64,000 nt of DNA, taken from positions 21,034,027 through 21,098,026 of the forward strand of contig NC_089730.1 in assembly GCF_035083965.1 (NCBI RefSeq). Reading direction: 5' to 3'. The position numbers were made by a program, and so were the translations under genes. The notes beneath the pieces are model-generated. The model saw only the letters and a list, made by a program, of their open reading frames with translations. It did no database searches and was not told the origin of the DNA. Positions 60,701 through 64,000 of the stretch are shown one piece after another (position 1 is the first letter of the stretch; the number at the start of each line of letters is the position of its first letter). The DNA comes from Branchiostoma lanceolatum. Lineage: Eukaryota; Chordata; Leptocardii; Amphioxiformes; Branchiostomatidae.

Positions 60701-63317
60701 ACAAAACTTGTAAATTTGTTTACCAGTACATGTACTTGATTTACCACTCACCTCTGACATGTACCATCTTAAGTGCGGCTGCAAAGTGCTGCTCTGCTGA
60801 CTCCAGGCCTGCCCTAGCAAGGGAGGATTCTCCTTCCTTAAGGTGGTCCTTGTACTGACTTTAAAGGAAAGAGAAAACTTCAAGTTATTGTAGCCCAGAC
60901 TTGCCAAAAATCACATGAAAGATGAGGACCTGGTCAATTTATGCAATCCAGAAGTACTGCACTGTGTTTCCCCCTAAATGTTAGCTGCTTCTCACGTGTC
61001 TGATCTTGTGTATAAACATTGAAATGTTGCAGGTACTGTAAAATAAATGCATTTAAGTTAAACTTTGTGTTGTTTATATTTGGCTCTAAGGGGAAAACGA
61101 AGTGTTTGTGCGGGCATTTCTGCAAAGACAACAATTACTTAGATATGTAGTGATCACTAAGTAGTAGATGACTGCATATCAAAACAACTTGGTAATAATA
61201 CACGTATATCAGAGATATTTAATCATACATGTATATGATTATAAGTCACCTGTCAGTGAGCCCTTCTTCCACACCTCTTCCAGCTTCAACACTCTGCATT
61301 CCTGGTTCTGTTAGTTTACTGTAGAACAACATATTGCAATTGCAAGAATTTTCATTTATATCTATAATTATCAGATTATCTAAACTCTCTCAAATATTAC
61401 AAGAGTTGACAAGAAGAGGGAGTGAGCTTGGCAAAGTGTTATGTTGTTAAGGGTAGACGTTACAGTGGACCTGCACGGCGGAGGCCAAAAATGGGAATAG
61501 CTTTGTAGTGCCAACTTAGAATCCTTGAAATCCTTTATTTTCCTTGAAAATTTTGGCCCAACCTGGAGACTTTTTTGTTTAGAAAGATCAGGTAGGGTCT
61601 AAGCTTTCCTTTTTTGGTCAGAATTTGTTGAGTTCATCAGATTAGTTGGCGTAAGAACATATGTGAGTAGTTTGGTCAGGCCTGCCCTGAGCAGATGAAT
61701 ACAGCCGAAATCTGGGTCAAATGTAAGGTTTGTTTACTTCCGGGATCTGTACTCGTTGTTCAAGCTGAATAAGAGCTTGTTTTCTTTGCATATTTATCAA
61801 GTATTATATCATTGTGGCTATGTGGTGCAGAAGAACTTCTATGGGTGAATACTTTCACAAGGTGTTATTTTTAGTGCTTGTTCGTATGCTTGTCTCCAAT
61901 GAGAAGGTTTCACTGTAACAACTGCCATGTACATGAGAATCAGTGTGGGAGCGGGTAGGTGGAAACTTTAGAATGTGCTCAAGTGAGTCATACTACAAAC
62001 AAAATGCAACCTGTCAAGTTCGATCAACAGAATGCTCGCCTCGGAATCACATGAGGCCTCGAGGTCGAAGTTTGCACATCCAATTGCATGATTTGATCTC
62101 AATCGACATGCTCAAATACTCAATAATAGCTGTCATTATTGAAGCTGTTAATCTACAGCAATGGACAAGAATTTTCATGACTTTGTGCTGTAATCATTAT
62201 GACTGTAAAGCAAAATATTTTAATGCCTCCCCACCTTGATATGTCTGGATAAGGAAGATGATCATCAAAGAAGACAGAAATCATGAGTTCCTCCATTGGG
62301 TTAAACACCTCCATGTTTGGTCTTCTTCCTCTTGGTCCAGATCCATACCTATTTGATGATGGTTTCTGCTGCAAGAAATGATCCACATTTTGGTGACATT
62401 GCTTTAAATGTCATGCTTCAGAATTTGCTTTTGCGATGGTATAATTGCCTTGGAAGTTTGCGCAACACAACTTAGAAGCCTGGGCAATATGGTAAAATGT
62501 AGCTGGTCCAGAACACCCACATCAAAAATTAACCCTGCCTAAGTATAAACAATATAAAGTTGTAATATCAATAGTATCACATAACATTTGTGAATAGTCA
62601 ATAAAGACTTACTTTTCTCCCTGCTTCCCTGATCTTCTCCATGTACTTGGTACGGTGTTCCAGTGTTAGTTTTGTTCCCTGATCCTCACATCTTGTCAGG
62701 GCCTTGTTGTACATGGCAGCTGCCTTGGAGAACTGGGACACATCAGAGGCTTTCTTGCCTTTCTCAAGGTAGAAATCTCCAAGAGATTTTAGGACTTCAA
62801 CCTCTAAGAATGCATCGCCATTTGCAATTGCTGAAACTAATTGTTTCGTGTAAGTCTCCACAACAAAGTGCCAAGATGTACCAACATTTTTTCTGTCCAA
62901 TTTGTCACAAATTTCTGCCACCCTTAAGACATTGCTGTCAGCAGCACCCCAGTAGTCCGATGACAACCACCGGAAGTGTGGAGTGTACCCCTGCAGCAGT
63001 TGTCTGGAGAGTTTCTCCATGTAGTCGATGCGATGTTCCAGTGTTTGTCCCATGTCTGGATCTGTGCAGTGCAGCAGGGCAGCAGCATACAGGGCAGCAG
63101 CCTTGTCAAACTCTGCTGAATCTTTACTGAGCTTCGCATTCTTAAGACGCAAGTCTCCAAGACTTTTCAGGACTTCTACTTCCATAAAGTTATCGCTGCA
63201 GAGAATGGCCTCTCTCAGTGCCTCTCCATAACCAGCTTGTTTGCTTTGCTGCCTTTTGAGGCCCGACTCCAAGTCCTGTAGCCTGTCTGCCAGGCTAGTC
63301 GTGTTGATGTCAGACAT
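57702..63317 (-). CDS. Nucleotidyltransferase-like/TPR multidomain protein, 5 coding exons
   Basis: Exons 63317-62613, 62368-62235, 61318-61250, 60858-60752 and 60583-57702 join with consistent phases into 3,897 nt (1,298 aa). Exons two to four are short and less certain. The N-terminal part has two copies of a helical module ([15 protein letters not shown].../[15 protein letters not shown]...[10 protein letters not shown]), and a third follows at about 350-385 ([11 protein letters not shown]...[10 protein letters not shown]). A Pol-beta-type nucleotidyltransferase signature G509-S510 then D521-L-E523 lies in [20 protein letters not shown]; the downstream helical region ([20 protein letters not shown]) resembles NTase substrate-binding domains of the DUF294 type. 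About ten 42-44-residue TPRs ([19 protein letters not shown], ..HP.IA.SLNNLG) fill the last 430 residues, as in kinesin light chain and nephrocystin-3. Substrate and role are unknown. It is transcribed opposite to CMTR2. Confidence 0.82.
61400..62230. other. Intron 2 of the NTase/TPR gene, no further feature seen
   Basis: AT-moderate sequence without supported ORF. About 60965-61130 in a neighbouring intron contains degraded words of the GCATTTA/TTTCTGC MITE family. Confidence 0.45.
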
Positions 63318-63328
63318 CTTCAGTATCT

Positions 63329-63560
63329 ATCCTGGTGATCAGTCTGAAGCAAAAACAGAAAACAAAATGTTACAGTTACGGTATTTGTATTTGTATTTGT
63401 ATTTGTATTTTGTGAAAATGTCATCATGATTGTTACTTTGGGTCAAATTATGTTTCATAGACTGCACCATTCGTATACATTTATTTTTTTTACGGTAAAT
63501 CTCACCTGGATGTCTGAAACTCCATAATTGTAAACAATCATGTCTATAGGTGCAGATTTG
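63329..63560 (-). promoter_or_regulatory. 5' UTR exon/intron and promoter-proximal region of the NTase/TPR gene
   Basis: On the minus strand the coding exon is preceded by TGTTTTTGCTTCAG (acceptor, ending about 63345). An upstream donor CATCCAG|GTGAGA at 63506/63505 would end a short non-coding exon. A (TATTTG)n run lies between at 63380-63412. The transcription start itself is not visible. Confidence 0.4.
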
Positions 63561-63569
63561 ACTCATTTT

Positions 63570-64000
63570 CCCCCTGTACAAGTGAGAGTTTCAAGGCAGG
63601 AATTTTCTGATGGAGTCTACATTGACTTAATAATATCTAGTATTAAGTCAGGAATTGGTCTAATAAGTCGGTTGTATCAGTGTGGAAAGGAGTGGAAAGC
63701 CAGCTATACCTGATCACGATACATGTATGTCTATACTAAATTTGTTTGTTTGCTTTGTTAACCCAGGAATACATATCGCCTGCAGTGGGCGTTTTTCAAA
63801 GATTCCTGGGGGGTTCAACCCCATACATAGTAATACATAGTAACAATAAAACTGTCAAATTAAACTAAAGGTTTAAACTGGGCTCATTATGATCATGCAT
63901 AGAGCATGCATGCATGCACACAGTGTTTCAAGTCACAGCAATGACCCCAGTAGTCCCTGCAACCTCCTACAGTATCTGGAATAGACTCAATCTCCCTGCC
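63570..64000. other. Right-hand end, no supported gene
   Basis: No CMTR2-like C-terminal exon is recognisable here. A (GCAT)n run occurs at about 63900-63920. I see nothing else. Confidence 0.45.

Overview
The window looks like chordate nuclear DNA, most likely from a lancelet (amphioxus, Branchiostoma). The reasons are compact multi-exon genes with GT-AG introns, a vertebrate-like gene repertoire (ELOVL6-like elongases, NTMT1, CMTR2), an LRR receptor gene of lancelet type, very many short TIR/MITE-like and tRNA-derived elements, and above all many minisatellites made from exon/intron boundary sequence. There is no bacterial or organellar character. Species is not determinable from the sequence alone.

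Layout. 1-0.5 kb: last exon of an ELOVL6-like fatty-acid elongase entering from the left, followed by decaying copies of its own 3' end. 3.6-6.2 kb: single-coding-exon LRR transmembrane receptor with a repeat-built cytoplasmic tail. 12.1-16.0 kb and 19.1-23.4 kb: two complete five-exon ELOVL6-like genes with identical intron phases. 36.7-25.5 kb (minus strand): a 14-exon gene whose joined reading frame (677 aa) encodes signal peptide, C-type lectin domain, Thr/Pro linker, Cys-loop ligand-binding domain, Cys-rich module and four channel helices. This is a lectin-fused pentameric ligand-gated channel. 45.6-41.1 kb (minus): NTMT1, the protein N-terminal methyltransferase, in four coding exons. 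48.3-57.3 kb (plus): CMTR2, the cap-2 ribose methyltransferase, 14 coding exons seen, C-terminal end not found. It is head-to-head with NTMT1. 63.5-57.7 kb (minus): a 1,298-aa protein with a nucleotidyltransferase-like core and about ten C-terminal TPRs, lying downstream of, or nested in, CMTR2.

The unifying oddity is that six of the seven genes (all except the TPR gene; in the LRR gene the repeats are in the tail and the 5' flank) carry tandem copies of short pieces spanning their own exon edges: acceptor plus exon start, exon end plus donor, or last codons plus 3' UTR. Some arrays are in perfect register (13 extra copies at exactly 101 bp in NTMT1; two extra at exactly 94 bp in the third ELOVL gene). 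I recall amphioxus 'mirage minisatellites' being described at the Adh locus; here the phenomenon seems pervasive. The genes are not an operon or a pathway cluster. NTMT1 and CMTR2 probably share a divergent promoter region, and the ELOVL genes are a tandem paralogue cluster.
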